Shown here: one piece after another, positions 36,101 to 48,300 of the stretch
Numbering within the stretch: position 1 is the first letter of the stretch
How the letters are laid out: each line of letters begins with the position of its first letter
From: Mastacembelus armatus
Taxonomy: Eukaryota > Chordata > Actinopteri > Synbranchiformes > Mastacembelidae
NCBI RefSeq assembly: GCF_900324485.2
Contig: NC_046645.1
Location: forward strand, 12,303,824 to 12,367,823
Reading direction: 5' to 3'
DNA length: 64,000 bases
Translations under genes and position numbers: made by a program
The notes under the pieces: generated by a model
Told to the model about the DNA's origin: nothing
The model's input: the letters and a program-made list of their open reading frames with translations, nothing else
Database searches by the model: none

Positions 36101-37904
36101 ATTTAAATGTAAATTAAAATACAATTGTTAATGTGTCTTCCAAATTATAGCTGATGTATTACTTGGAAAAAGTCAACTTCACCACATCATTTGGTGACCA
36201 AGTGTCATTTGATGAGAACGGTGATGCCTTACCAATATATGACATCATGAACTGGCTGTGGCTTCCTGATGGAAAAACTAAAGTTCAGAGTGTGGGTGTT
36301 GTTAAGAGGTCAGCCTCCAAAGGTGAAGAACTCACACTTGATGAAGACAAAATCTACTGGAATTTTGAATCTAAACAGGTTATTTCTCTGGATTGTTGTG
36401 TTTCCTGTAGTATTGCATACAACAGCAGCATCACATGGTGTGGAATAACACTAATTCCAGTATTCTTCTTTTATAGCCACCCAGATCAGTGTGCAGTGAG
36501 AGCTGCCCCCCAGGTACCCGGCTGGCAAGAAAGAAGGGACAGCCTGTGTGCTGTTTTGACTGCATTCCTTGTTCGGATGGGAAAATCAGCAATGAAACTG
36601 GTTGGAATCCATTTTAAAAGTCAGAATTTGTGCAACATTCACCTGTATCCATTAGTGTGTCTCCCTGTACATGTTTAGTTGGTAGGCTACTGAAAGAAAG
36701 GCACAGACCCATTTCTGTGGAAACCAAAATTGTGTTATCAGCAGTGGTGCCAAATTGCACAACTGACAGTGTTCACATGTTGAAGGGTTCATATACTTAT
36801 AGCTGCAACAGGAATGCCTACTAGCTAGAAAAAGAACAGAAATAAAAATGAGAATTTTCTCTGTATACTGCCGAGACTGCATCCATTGTATTGAGCAAAC
36901 AATCAGCAATGAGACAGTGTTCACTCTTAAAACAATGAATTTTGGACCCACACACCCATGTTTATCTCAACACCTTCTTTCTTCTTTCAGACTCCATGGA
37001 GTGCACCAGCTGTCCAGAGGATTTCTGGTCCAGTCCCCAGCGTGACCACTGTGTTCCTAAGAAAACAGAGTTCCTCTCCTATCATGAACCTCTGGGTATC
37101 TGCTTGACAACCACCTCACTGCTGGGCACATTTTTCTGTGCTGTTGTCCTGGGGATTTTTATCTATCATCGCAGTACACCAATGGTACGTGCCAACAATT
37201 CTGAACTCAGTTTCCTGATCTTGCTTTCACTTAAACTATGTTTCCTCTGCTCACTTTTGTTCATCGGACGACCACAACTGTGGACGTGTCAGCTGAGACA
37301 TGCAGCATTTGGGATCAGCTTTGTGCTTTGTGTCTCATGTATCCTGGTTAAGACCATGGTGGTTCTGGCTGTGTTCAAGGCCTCCAAGCCTGGAGGTGGA
37401 GCCACTCTCAAGTGGTTTGGTGCTGTGCAGCAGAGAGGAACAGTTTTAGCTCTTACATTGATCCAAGCAGCAATCTGCACTGTCTGGCTTGTCTCTGCCT
37501 CACCAGCTCCTCATAGAAACACTCAATACCACAATGACAAGATAGTTTATGAGTGTGTAGTTGGGTCCACAGTAGGTTTTGCAGTGTTACTTGGCTACAT
37601 TGGCTTACTGGCTATCCTCAGTTTCCTGTTAGCATTTCTGGCAAGGAATCTTCCAGACAACTTCAATGAGGCCAAACTCATCACTTTCAGCATGTTGATC
37701 TTCTGTGCTGTGTGGGTGGCATTTGTCCCTGCTTATGTCAACTCCCCAGGCAAATATGCAGATGCAGTGGAGGTATTTGCCATTCTGGCCTCAAGTTTTG
37801 GCCTCTTGGTGGCACTGTTTGGACCCAAATGTTACATAATCCTGCTGAGACCAGAGAGAAACACAAAGAAAGCAATCATGGGTCGAGGAAATACTAAGAC
37901 ATAA
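33146..37904 (+). CDS. Gene E: OlfC / V2R-like receptor, intact, 880 aa
   Basis: Exons: 33146-33390, 33470-33761, 33888-33974, 34198-34467, 34689-34895, 34987-35262, 36151-36378, 36477-36600, 36991-37904 (2643 bases). Start 33146 ([17 protein letters not shown]) gives a signal peptide; ATG 33125 is also in frame and adds seven polar residues. Exon 2 lacks one Leu codon relative to the others (EEHFLQENC instead of [10 protein letters not shown]) but stays in frame. Pocket motifs [19 protein letters not shown] and LASEAW are present. From the promoter to the middle of exon 4 it is about 99% identical to gene F; the end of exon 4 ([13 protein letters not shown]) is private. Intron 6 (about 890 bases) has distant similarity to that of H and I. 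Confidence 0.95.
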
Positions 37905-37972
37905 AAGCAAAATTTGTAAAGACCAATCAAGTTCACAGCGTGTAGCTTAAATTTATCTAACAATGATCTGCT

Positions 37973-37978
37973 AATAAA
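37973..37978 (+). terminator. Polyadenylation signal of gene E
   Basis: AATAAA 69 bases after the stop codon. Confidence 0.5.
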
Positions 37979-39331
37979 CACAATAAGTAATGTCCTCTTT
38001 TTTTAATGTGAATCTTTCCTTATAAGTTGGGATAATGGAAGTCAGAACCATCTACTGTGAGTCAGTCAGTCACATAATCCACTTCACAGTTCTTGAAAAT
38101 TGAAAAGAAATGCAAACGTTTGACTGTTGTAGTTGATCAATTAGACTATAACAAATAAAACATTTCCTATTGTAGCATTGTTTATTAGAGATTTTTGTTG
38201 ACATACAGAATGGACAATCTGAAATTTACATTGCATTACTGTAAACATACTCTCAGCCTATAAAGTTTTTCTAGTAATGTGTTATGAATATGTTACCTGA
38301 ACATTCATGCATTTTCTAGTTATCTAATTCAAGTGTATTATTTACTCCTATTGTAGTTCTCTAAATCTCCAACAATTGCGGACATTTATCTTGCTAAAAG
38401 ATCCTTACAGAACTTCCTATTATGTTACAGTGAAATTAACAGAGAAATAAAATACTGATGCAAAATACAGCTTTGGTTTTCATGAATTAATTTACAGTTC
38501 TTGTACTAAGGTATTCCAAATGTTGCATATATCAGAAAAGAAATATAAATAAATTTTCATAAAGCTGAATAAGTATTTGCTGTGATTTTTTTTTTTTTTT
38601 TTTTTTGTTTTTTTATTGCCGTTTTGGACAGTATAGAAAAAATTAATGCTTATAGTGTTAATCTATTTTAAGAATTAAAAAAATCTGTTTCTGTATTTCA
38701 ACTAATTTTTTCACTTTTAGGAAGATGTTGAAGGAATGTAGAAATGATTTATTAAATATTTTGTTCGATATTGTCACCATGTTTTTCCCATTTTTATTTG
38801 GTCACTTTTTGATGAAAGACACTTAGGTTTTGCCGCTACAGATCATCTCAGTCCATAGGTTCATGGTTCACGAGGAAAGTAATCTCAATGTATGACATTT
38901 TTTCTCCTGAAATAACCAATTTATTTCAGTTTTTACAAATAATTCGACCTACCATCATTTATTATTCATTTCAATTTAGTTTTCAATACTAGAAATTAGA
39001 ACTAAAAAAGTAGAATTGCATCCAAGTGTTACATAACGTGGTATGTATTTTTATTTCCATCGAGTGCTGTCAGTAACTAAGAATTTTATTTTCCCTCTTA
39101 TGATCCCTTTCTTTTTCACTTCCTATATGATTAATATGTGATTAAATGTGTTACTCTGTATTTTCCAGAAATACAGAAAGGTTGTTTCTCAAAGCAAAAA
39201 ACCATGGACATTAAAATGATTAACAAAATATAAATCATGATTTTGAGATTATGTTTATCAAACCACTTGCTCATGCGGCACAGTGGTAGCACAGTTATTG
39301 GAAATGTGTACTATACCACTCCTCTGTTGCG
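37979..39331. other. Intergenic DNA between genes E and F
   Basis: AT-rich, with a long T tract near 38588-38606. I recognise no gene, exon relic or repeat family. The sequence copied with gene E starts at 39332. Confidence 0.5.
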
Positions 39332-39355
39332 ATTGGTGGCCCATGCCCATGCCAT

Positions 39356-39415
39356 GATGGGTGGTGTCAGTGATTCAACAGTGACGAAAGGGATGACACA
39401 GCCCTGTACATAAAA
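39356..39415 (+). promoter_or_regulatory. Promoter of gene F
   Basis: The same module (39356-39384) and TACATAAAA (39407-39415) as gene E, within the 1.4 kb tract shared by the two genes. Confidence 0.65.
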
Positions 39416-39469
39416 CAAAGTACTCATACATGAAAATTAGAAAGTGGAGTGAAGCAAGGGGGAGAAGTT

Positions 39470-42400
39470 ATGACAAGCAGTCAGATAGTCAGATATTTGC
39501 ATCTGTGTTTCTATTTGTTCTTGATTTCTTTCCTTATTTGTTTCTCCGAGTCTTTGCTTCTTTCACAGTCTTGTAAATTGCTGAAACGGTTTTATCTTAA
39601 TGGGATGCACAAGCCTGGAGATGTAGTTCTGGGTGGGCTTTTTGAGGTCCACTATAGCTCTGTCTTCCCTGAGCTGACATTCACCTCAGAGCCACATGAG
39701 CCGAGTTGCCAAGGGTAAGTGGCATACAAAAATATTATAATTATTAATACTCTTTGACATTTTAATGTTTAACAGTAAAATGTTGTGTGTTAGATTTGAC
39801 CCTCCAGGGTTCAGACATGCCATGACAATGGTCTTTTCTATTGATGAGATCAACAAAAACTCTAATCTGCTACCGAATATTACTCTGGGATACAGTCTTT
39901 ATGACAACTGTGCTACACTTGGTATTGGGTTCAGTGCTGCACTGTCACTGGCCACTGGTCGAGAGGAGCACTTTCTGCTTCAGGAGAACTGCTCAGGGAC
40001 TCCTCCAGTACTTGGGATTGTGGGTGATCCCTTCTCAACATTTTCCATTGCCACCTCCAATGTTCTAGGCTTATTCAAATTGCCTATTGTAAGTCTCATG
40101 TGTTTAGTACACTGTATTTGAATTTGTCATACATTGCTAAGTAACATATTTTATGTATATCCACTAACTTGTACAAAATGCACAACCCGTGTACACTTGT
40201 ATGTTTCATTATAGGTGAGTTATTTTGCCACATGTTCCTGTCTGAGTGACCGGCGAAGGTTTCCATCCTTCTTCAGAACAATCCCAAGTGATGCTTTTCA
40301 GGTGAAACAGTGTTAATAATAATAATAAGAGCTGTATATGCTGTAGCTGTCACATAAAGTGTAGCACACTTTAAAATATGTTTTGCCAATGAAACACATT
40401 AGTCTGCATAAATTATATTCATGGTGCACATCATTGAGTTTTAATGTATTTAAATATGATTATATTACGACCCACGTGAAAGCATATTTACACTATAAGA
40501 AACCCTTTCATCACTTAGGTGCGTGCTATGATTCAAATTCTTAAGCATTTCAACTGGACTTGGGTAGGCCTGCTGGTCAGTGATGATGACTATGGACTAC
40601 ATGCTGCTCGATCCTTCCAGACAGATTTAGCTCAGTCTGATGGAGGTTGTTTGGCCTACTCAGAGATTTTGTCTTGGGGTGATAATCCAAAGGAATATGA
40701 AAGGATTGTGGATGTGATGAGAAAATCCACAGCACGTGTGGTCATTGTATTTGCACATCAGATGCACATGATTCAACTCATGGAAGAGGTTAGGGGATGA
40801 AAATACATGTTTACTTTAAAATACATCGATCAATACATTGTAATGTTCCTGTAACCCTAAATTCATTTGTTCACAACACATTCTGTGAATTAGCATTTGA
40901 TCTTTATTAATTAACAAATTGGGATAATGTCAGATCATTTATTTGACTTAATTTGGGTTTGAAAACTTTGGTGTGGCCTCAAACACATTTGAGTCACAGA
41001 TGTCTGAAAAGGATTTATGTGATCAATACTCAGGTGGTGAAGAAGAATATTACAGGCATGCAGTGGCTGGCGAGTGAAGCTTGGACATTAGTTGATGGAC
41101 TCCATACCCCTGCCTTCATGCCATACCTGGGTGGCACACTGGGCATTGCTGTCCGTCGTGGAGAAATACCAGGGCTCAGAGACTTCCTCTTAAGAATGAA
41201 CCCTAAACAACATATAATGGTAGGTTTTAACCATGTAGTGTGGTAACAAATTCCAAAAATAATACAGTGTTATCATTTCTGTTAATATGCATTTTCTTAA
41301 TTCATTTTAGGTGAAGCAGTTTTGGGAACACACGTTTGAGTGTAAATTTGCTCCACCTCCAGCAGGCTGGGTGGAGGCTGGGGGAGCACTATGCACTGGA
41401 CAGGAGGATTTAGAGAATGTGGAGACTGATTTCTTGGGCATTTCAAACCTCAGGCCTGAGTATAATATTTACAAGGCTGTGTATGCTCTGGCTTATGCCC
41501 TTCATGACATGCTGCAGTGTGAACCAGGCAGAGGGCCCTTCAGTGGGCACAGCTGTGGGAGTTTGGAAAGACTGGAGCCATGGCAGGTGTTGTATCACCT
41601 GAAGCGTCTCAAACAAGAGCAGCAAAAATTAACTCTTTGTTTGTTTGATTCTTTGCTTTGACAGAAATATTTATCCTTTGATAATACATAAATTAATTGG
41701 ACAAACCGACTTAAATTTGTCAGTACTTGCTGTACTCAAATTCATCCAACCGTAGGAGTGTTTCCTCCCAGTGATATGCCAGTGATATGTTGTAAAACTC
41801 ATAGTTAAACAGTAATCAGTAATTCTTTTATGGTGTGACAGTACTATGGTAAAGATTAGGTTAAAAAAAACATTATGTTTAAGGAAACTTTTTTTAGTTG
41901 AAATAACTACTTTGTTTGGGATTAGTGGATTCTGGGTTACAGTAACAACACTGGTAAGGTTTTAAAACAAATATATACAACTGTACCCTTAAAGCACACT
42001 TAAAACAATACTGACAGTAATTTTAAAAGTTAACATCCAGCTGTTCTGTCCAACCCTAACACCCACCCACACCTACACCCTATGTGGACATAAGGAGGAC
42101 GGTTTGTTTTTGCTTTTGTTTCGGCTGCTTCTGTTAGAGTTCGCCATGATTGACTTGGCTCAAGATGCTGGATGCCCTTAGTGACATGACCCTCACATTT
42201 ACTCGGGCATGGGACATACACTGAGACCGCACTGGCTTGTGCAACCTCAGTGGATGAGTCTAACAGCACCTGGTCTTCCAATGCGGTTTCACATCCAAGT
42301 ACTAACCAGGCTTTTGAGATCTGATGAAGTCAGGCATTCGCAGGACGGTGTAGCCGTAATAATAAGCAACCTTATAATATTTCAACAAAAAAAACTAATA

Positions 42401-44472
42401 ACCCAAATTTAATTTTCTCTTTTCCACTGGGTCTCAGGAATGATCTTTGTACAGATATGTAAATAAACCAAACATCATTTTTTAAAATCAGATTAGGGCC
42501 ATTTGTATGTAGTGCAAGTACTTTTGTATGCTCATCCAGTCATTAAACACTCTGAGCGATCAGACCGAAAAATGTTTTTTGTGAATGCTTCTATTCTTTA
42601 ATTCATTCATTGGTGGCGAATATAAGCATGGAAGATACAAACGGTGGTGGGTGTCAGTGGACATACTAAAATATTACAGAGAGATATAATGAAAACAAAA
42701 AAGATTGGATCTGACAAAAATATCTGAAGGATAAATAAACTTAAGGATAAGTTTTTCATGTTTTCCTTACACATTTTTGAACACTGACTCTGACTGCTTA
42801 ATCAATGTAAATTAAAAGACAGTTGTTAAATGTGTCTCTGATTTGTAGCTGATGTATTACTTGGAAAAAGTCAACTTCACCACATCATTTGGTGACCAAG
42901 TGTCATTTGATGAGAACGGTGATGCCTTACCAATATATGACATCATGAACTGGCTGTGGCTTCCTGATGGAAAAACTAAAGTTCAGAGTGTGGGTGTTGT
43001 TAAGAGGTCAGCCTCCAAAGGTGAAGAACTCACACTTGATGAAGACAAAATCTACTGGAATTTTGAATCTAAACAGGTTATTTCTCCGGATTGTTGTGTT
43101 TCCTGTAGTATTGCATACAACAGCAGCATCACATGGTGTGGAATAACACTAATTCCAGTATTCTTCTTTTATAGCCACCCAGATCAGTGTGCAGTGAGAG
43201 CTGCCCCCCAGGTACCCGGCTGGCAAGAAAGAAGGGACAGCCTGTGTGCTGTTTTGACTGCATTCCTTGTTCTGATGGGAAAATCAGCAATGAAACTGGT
43301 TGGAATCCATTTTAAAAGTCAGAATTTGTGCAACATTCACCTGTATCCATTAGTGTGTCTCCCTGTACATGTTTAGTTGGTAGGCTACTGAAAGAAAGGC
43401 ACAGACCCATTTCTGTGGAATTTTCTCTGTGTAGGCCTACTGCTTAGACTGCATCTATTGTATTGATAGAACAATCAGCAATGAGGCAGTTCACTTTTAA
43501 AACATTGAATTTTGAAGCTATTATATTCATGTTTATCTCAACATCTTTCCTCTTTCAGACTCCATGGAGTGCACAAGTTGTCCGGAGGATTTCTGGTCCA
43601 ACACAGAGCGTGACCACTGTGTTCCTAAGAAAACAGAGTTCCTCTCCTATCATGAACCTCTGGGTATCTGCTTGACAACTGCCTCACTGCTGGGCACATT
43701 TATCTGTGCTGTTGTCCTGGGGATTTTTATCTATCATCGCAGTACACCTATAGTACGTGCCAACAATTCTGAACTCAGTTTCCTGATCTTGCTTTCACTT
43801 AAACTGTGTTTCCTCTGCTCACTGCTGTTCATCGGACGACCACAACTGTGGACGTGTCAGCTGAGACATGCAGCATTTGGGATCAGCTTTGTGCTTTGTG
43901 TCTCATGTATCCTGGTTAAGACCATGGTGGTTTTGGCTGTGTTCAAGGCCTCCAAGCCTGGAGGTGGAGCCAAACTCAAATGGTTTGGTGTTTTGCAACA
44001 AAGAGGGACAGTTTTAGCTCTTACTTGCATTCAGGCAGCAATCTGCACTGTCTGGCTTGTCTCTTCTTCACCAGCTCCTCATAAAAACACTCAATACCAC
44101 AATGACAAGATAGTTTATGAGTGTGTAGTTGGGTCCACAGTAGGTTTTGCAGTGTTACTTGGCTACATTGGCTTACTGGCTACCCTCAGTTTCCTATTGG
44201 CATTTCTGGCAAGGAATCTTCCAGACAACTTCAATGAGGCCAAACTCATCACTTTCAGCATGTTGATCTTCTGTGCTGTGTGGGTGGCGTTTGTCCCTGC
44301 TTATGTCAACTCTCCAGGCAAATATGCAGATGCAGTGGAGGTATTTGCCATTCTGGCCTCAAGTTTTGGCCTCTTGGTGGCACTGTTTGGACCCAAATGT
44401 TACATAATCCTGCTGAGACCAGAGAGAAACACAAAGAAAGCAATCATGGGTCGAGGGAACGCCAAAACATGA
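39470..44472 (+). CDS. Gene F: OlfC / V2R-like receptor, intact, 874 aa
   Basis: Exons: 39470-39714, 39794-40088, 40215-40301, 40519-40788, 41034-41219, 41311-41586, 42849-43076, 43175-43298, 43559-44472 (2625 bases). Start chosen as for gene E. Exon 5 is 62 codons against 69 in E: it ends RMNPKQHIM and lacks the NNSYGN stretch of the others, so a surface loop near the second lobe is shorter. Exon 4 has LSWGDN where the usual form is LPWGDN. The last exon starts SNTERDHC, as in gene C, and not SSPQRDHC as in E. From exon 7 through intron 8 it is again nearly identical to E, giving a mosaic. Intron 6 (about 1.26 kb) holds a 5S-rRNA-derived SINE. Confidence 0.95.
42095..42360 (-). repeat. 5S-rRNA-headed SINE with an RTE-like tail, in intron 6 of gene F
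   Basis: Reverse-strand bases 42360 to 42261 follow the 5S rRNA: TTACGGCTACACCGTCCTGC, then CTGACTTCATCAGATCTC, then GCCTGGTTAGTACTTGGATG and GACCAGGTGCTGTTA. About 15 bases of the 5S are deleted near GATCTC/GCCTGG. The element continues into AGGGCATCCAGC and GGCGAACTCTAACAGAAGCA with GCCGAAAC, which resemble the 3' end of fish RTE LINEs (compare GGCGACCCCTGAAAGGAGCA at 58632-58651). A 5S head with a LINE tail is the SINE3-type design. The left end is approximate. Confidence 0.72.
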
Positions 44473-45188
44473 CAGCACCAATAACACTAAAGTGATCACC
44501 TTGTTTGAATCAGTATGTAATTTGTACTCATTTGGTAGTGATATCTGCTTCAACTGGCAAATGTATAGGCCTAATGGGAGGCACTAATGTTATGTTGCAT
44601 GAAATATTTTGTCTGCCCTTTTTTGGCTGATTGCAATCCCTAGAATTTGTATGATGCCACTTTGCCTCAGATTGTACCTGAATAGATGAAAAAAAGATGA
44701 AGATGAAAAGATGAAATTAAACCAATTCTCATGTGACTCTCAGTTCTTTGGCCATGTTTCCTTCAAAGGACAATTTCAAAATTAGTTTTCCCAAAGTAAA
44801 ACAAACGGCAGTATTTGTAATCATAACCAACATATAGCTCTAAAATAAAACATCATATTAGTATTTGCTTCTGATAAGTAGCACCACTTATTGGACACAT
44901 TTAGCAAAAACTTCATGTATCCAAATAAGAGAATTTAGGATACAGTTTAAATAATCAAAATACCCCTGTATAGGACAGAAAGTATGACTTAGCATAATTG
45001 ATACTCCATTAGATTAAAGATTAACTCTAGGGAAAAATGTTTTGTTTTTTTTTGTTTTTTTGGTGAAAGTCAGTGAAATATATTTCTTAAATTTAAATCA
45101 GTACAAATATATATATACACACACAGAGACAAAATTAACAGTTAATTTGATATGCTGTATTTTGTCCCGCCCCTGCAGCCTGTGCCCT
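44473..45188. other. 3' flank of gene F and intergenic DNA
   Basis: The first 140 bases are nearly identical to those after gene G's stop. No clean AATAAA is close to the stop; ATTAAA near 44717 is a candidate. No gene, relic or named repeat otherwise. Confidence 0.5.
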
Positions 45189-45257
45189 GTTGGGTGGTGT
45201 GAAAGATTAAGCAATGAGAGGACGCAAGCAATGAATGACTTAGATCTGTATATATAA
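45189..45257 (+). promoter_or_regulatory. Promoter of gene G
   Basis: GTTGGGTGGTGTGAAAGATT then AAGCAATGA (45189-45217), TATATATAA at 45249-45257, 60 bases start to start. The start codon is 54 bases after the TATA box. Confidence 0.65.
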
Positions 45258-45310
45258 TCAAGATATCCGGTATGAAGAACAGAAATGTGTATACAGGGAA
45301 GAGGGCAGTT

Positions 45311-48300
45311 ATGGATTGTTTTCATAAGAAATATTTTCCCTTGTGTGTCTGTCTTGTACTGTGGTTTTTCTCTTCCTCTTTATGCCTAGGATCTTCCTCT
45401 CTTCCCCCATCTTGTAAATTTCAGAGACAGTTTCATCTTAATGAAATGCACAAGCCTGGAGATGTAGTTCTAGGTGGGCTGTTTGAGGTCCACTACACCT
45501 CTGTTTTCCCTGAGTGGACCTTCACATCAGAGCCACAGCAGCCCAGCTGCAAAGGGTAAGTTTTGTCAGGCATGGAGCCGATTGCGTGATTATGTGCAAG
45601 TTATGTTGACTGCTCAGAATATTTATGTAAGGAAGAAAATGCACTATGTTGAAATGAGAATTTTGTGAAAGATTTATTGATACATTTATAATATTTTCAC
45701 AGTTCTCACAGCAACACATAACTTTTTAGTGGTTAACGGTGATATTCTGTGTGTTAGCTTTGATACTCTAGGTTTCAGGCAAGCCATTACCATGGCTTTT
45801 GCTGTTGACGAGATCAACAAAAACTCTAATCTGCTACCTAACATTACCCTGGGATACAGTCTTTATGACAACTGTGGTGCACTTATTATTGGATTCAGTG
45901 CAGCACTGTCACTGGCCACTGGTCGAGAGGAGCACTTTCTGCTTCAGGAGAACTGCTCAGGGACCCCTCCAATTGTGGGGATTGTTGGTGATCACTATTC
46001 AACATTTTCTATCGCTATGTCCAATGTGTTAGGTTTATACAGAATGCCAATTGTAAGTTATCTATATTTACCTTTTGTATTATTGTATTTTTAATGTTAC
46101 ATATTTGAATCAATTTCATTTTTAAAATTTTACACTGTCAAAACAAAGACATGTTAACTAGGTCTGACTTGTATTATTATTGGGTTTTTTTTTTGTTTTT
46201 TTTTTAGGTGAGTCATTTTGCGACATGTTCCTGTCTGTCTGATCGGCAAAGGTTTCCATCGTTCTTTAGAACAATCCCAAATGATGCTTTTCAGGTGAAA
46301 CACTGTTAGCAAAATTAGCCAGTACAGCAAACTTGTGAAAGTACCCCTAATCAAATAAACCACTGCATAAATGCTAGGATAGGATTCATAAGTCACAGTA
46401 TCTAATGTTAGTTGGATATTTTATCTTCAAAATATTGATCATATCTGTCCAATAATTTCTCCACTGTGATATATCCACTTAGGTCCGTGCTATGATTCAG
46501 ATTCTGAAACACTTCAGCTGGACTTGGGTAGGCCTGTTGGTCAGTGATGATGATTATGGACTCCATGTTGCCCAGTCTTTTCAGTCTGGCCTGGCTCAGT
46601 CTGGTGGAGGTTGTCTGGCCTACCTTGAGGTGTTGCCCTGGGACAGTGATCCAAATGAACTTAGGAGGATTGTGCATCTGATAAAGAAATCAACAGCGTG
46701 TGTAGTCATAGTGTTTGCACATGAGATTCACATGATTCAACTAATGGAAGAGGTAAGAAGTAAGATAATGACCTTGAATTTCATAATTTTAAGAAGACAA
46801 AGTATTTAATTTATGTTTATTTGACTACAGAAAAATATTTTAAGCAAAAGCCTGTTTTAATTAAACTGAAATATCTCATGGTCAAAATGTTTGATAATTT
46901 TACCTGTACATTTTATACACTTATATGCAAACACATACAGTGATATTTGAAGTAAAAAAGAAGACAGCATAACCTCTGCTGGAAAGAGGAAAGAGACATA
47001 CATTATCAAATGAGAATATCTGGGGAGTTGTGTGGCAGCCAGTGGCACAGAAGGCAATGAATGAAAAGAAAGGAATGGTTTCCAGTATATATCAGCTAAT
47101 TGTGGATGCAACTGTAATTCAGTCTAGGAAACTAAAACTTAAGTGATCTACTTGAAAAGTAACTGTAAATTCAACAACAGACCCTCCAGAGGCTCCAAAG
47201 ACAGCTGTGCTTTCACAGATATCTGTTCATAAACTCATTACTAAGTACTGACACTATAGGGTGACCAAAGTTTTGCATATCATATGCATTCCAATGACTT
47301 ATTCTATTTTTTAATATGGTAAAAGACTGAATTAATATTTGAAGAAAAAACCCTTGCTTTTTAATGTCTGTGTGCTGCAAGAATTGCAGTGTTTGCTAGA
47401 AATAACACTACAGTCTTAAACAGAAGAGTTCAGATATATTTTACATGATGCAAAACAGGTGGTGCAGCAGAATGTAACAGGCTTGCAGTGGATTGCAAGT
47501 GAAACTTGGTCAGCAACTCCTGTGCTGCAGACCCCACGCCTCATGCCGTACCTGGGTGGCACACTGGGCATTGCTATCCATCGAGGAGAACTGCCAGGGC
47601 TCAGGGACTTCCTGTTACAAATACGCCCTGATCAAAATAATAATGGCAGCTATGGAAATAGTATGGTGAGAATTTAATCTTACAATTTACCTGTTCTATT
47701 TCATTTTGCAAGAACAATATGTTGTCTTTTCTGTTACAAATTTATTTTAAATACATTAAAGGTGAGGCAGTTTTGGGAATAATGTATAATATATTATTAT
47801 AACAATATGTTATATGAGAATAACATATTATTTCTGTTAATATGCATTTTCTTAATTCATTTTAGGTAAAGCAGTTTTGGGAACACACATTTGAGTGTAG
47901 ATTTGCACCACCTCCAGCAGACTGGGTGGAGGCTGGGGGAGCACTATGCACTGGACAGGAGGATTTAGAGAATGTGGAGACTGAGTTCATGGACATTTCA
48001 AACCTCAGGCCTGAGTATAATGTTTACAAGGCTGTGTATGCTCTGGCTTATGCCCTTCATGACATGCTGCAGTGTGAACCAGGGAGAGGGCCTTTCAGTG
48101 GGCACAGCTGTGGGAGTTTGCAAAGACTGGAGCCATGGCAGGTGGGATATCAATTTATATGCCATCAGTTTATATTTTGAAAACTGCTACTATACGATTA
48201 GGTACTTACTGAATGTAGTGTTGTGAGTATAAAATAGATGTAAGGGTGTTGTTTTTTTTTTAATTTTCTTTCAAAAGCTGAATATTAAGTAATGGGATAA

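Noticed and set aside
42261-42360. Functional 5S rRNA gene
   Set aside because: The 5S similarity has an internal deletion of about 15 bases, and the sequence continues into a LINE-like tail, so it is a SINE head.
46857-47111. Minus-strand open frame in intron 4 of gene G
   Set aside because: No domain, no conservation in the other genes, and typical chance length for this base composition.
47735-47790. Treating 47762 as the true exon-6 start of gene G
   Set aside because: The frame meets a stop after six codons, and a complete exon 6 with a good acceptor begins at 47866.
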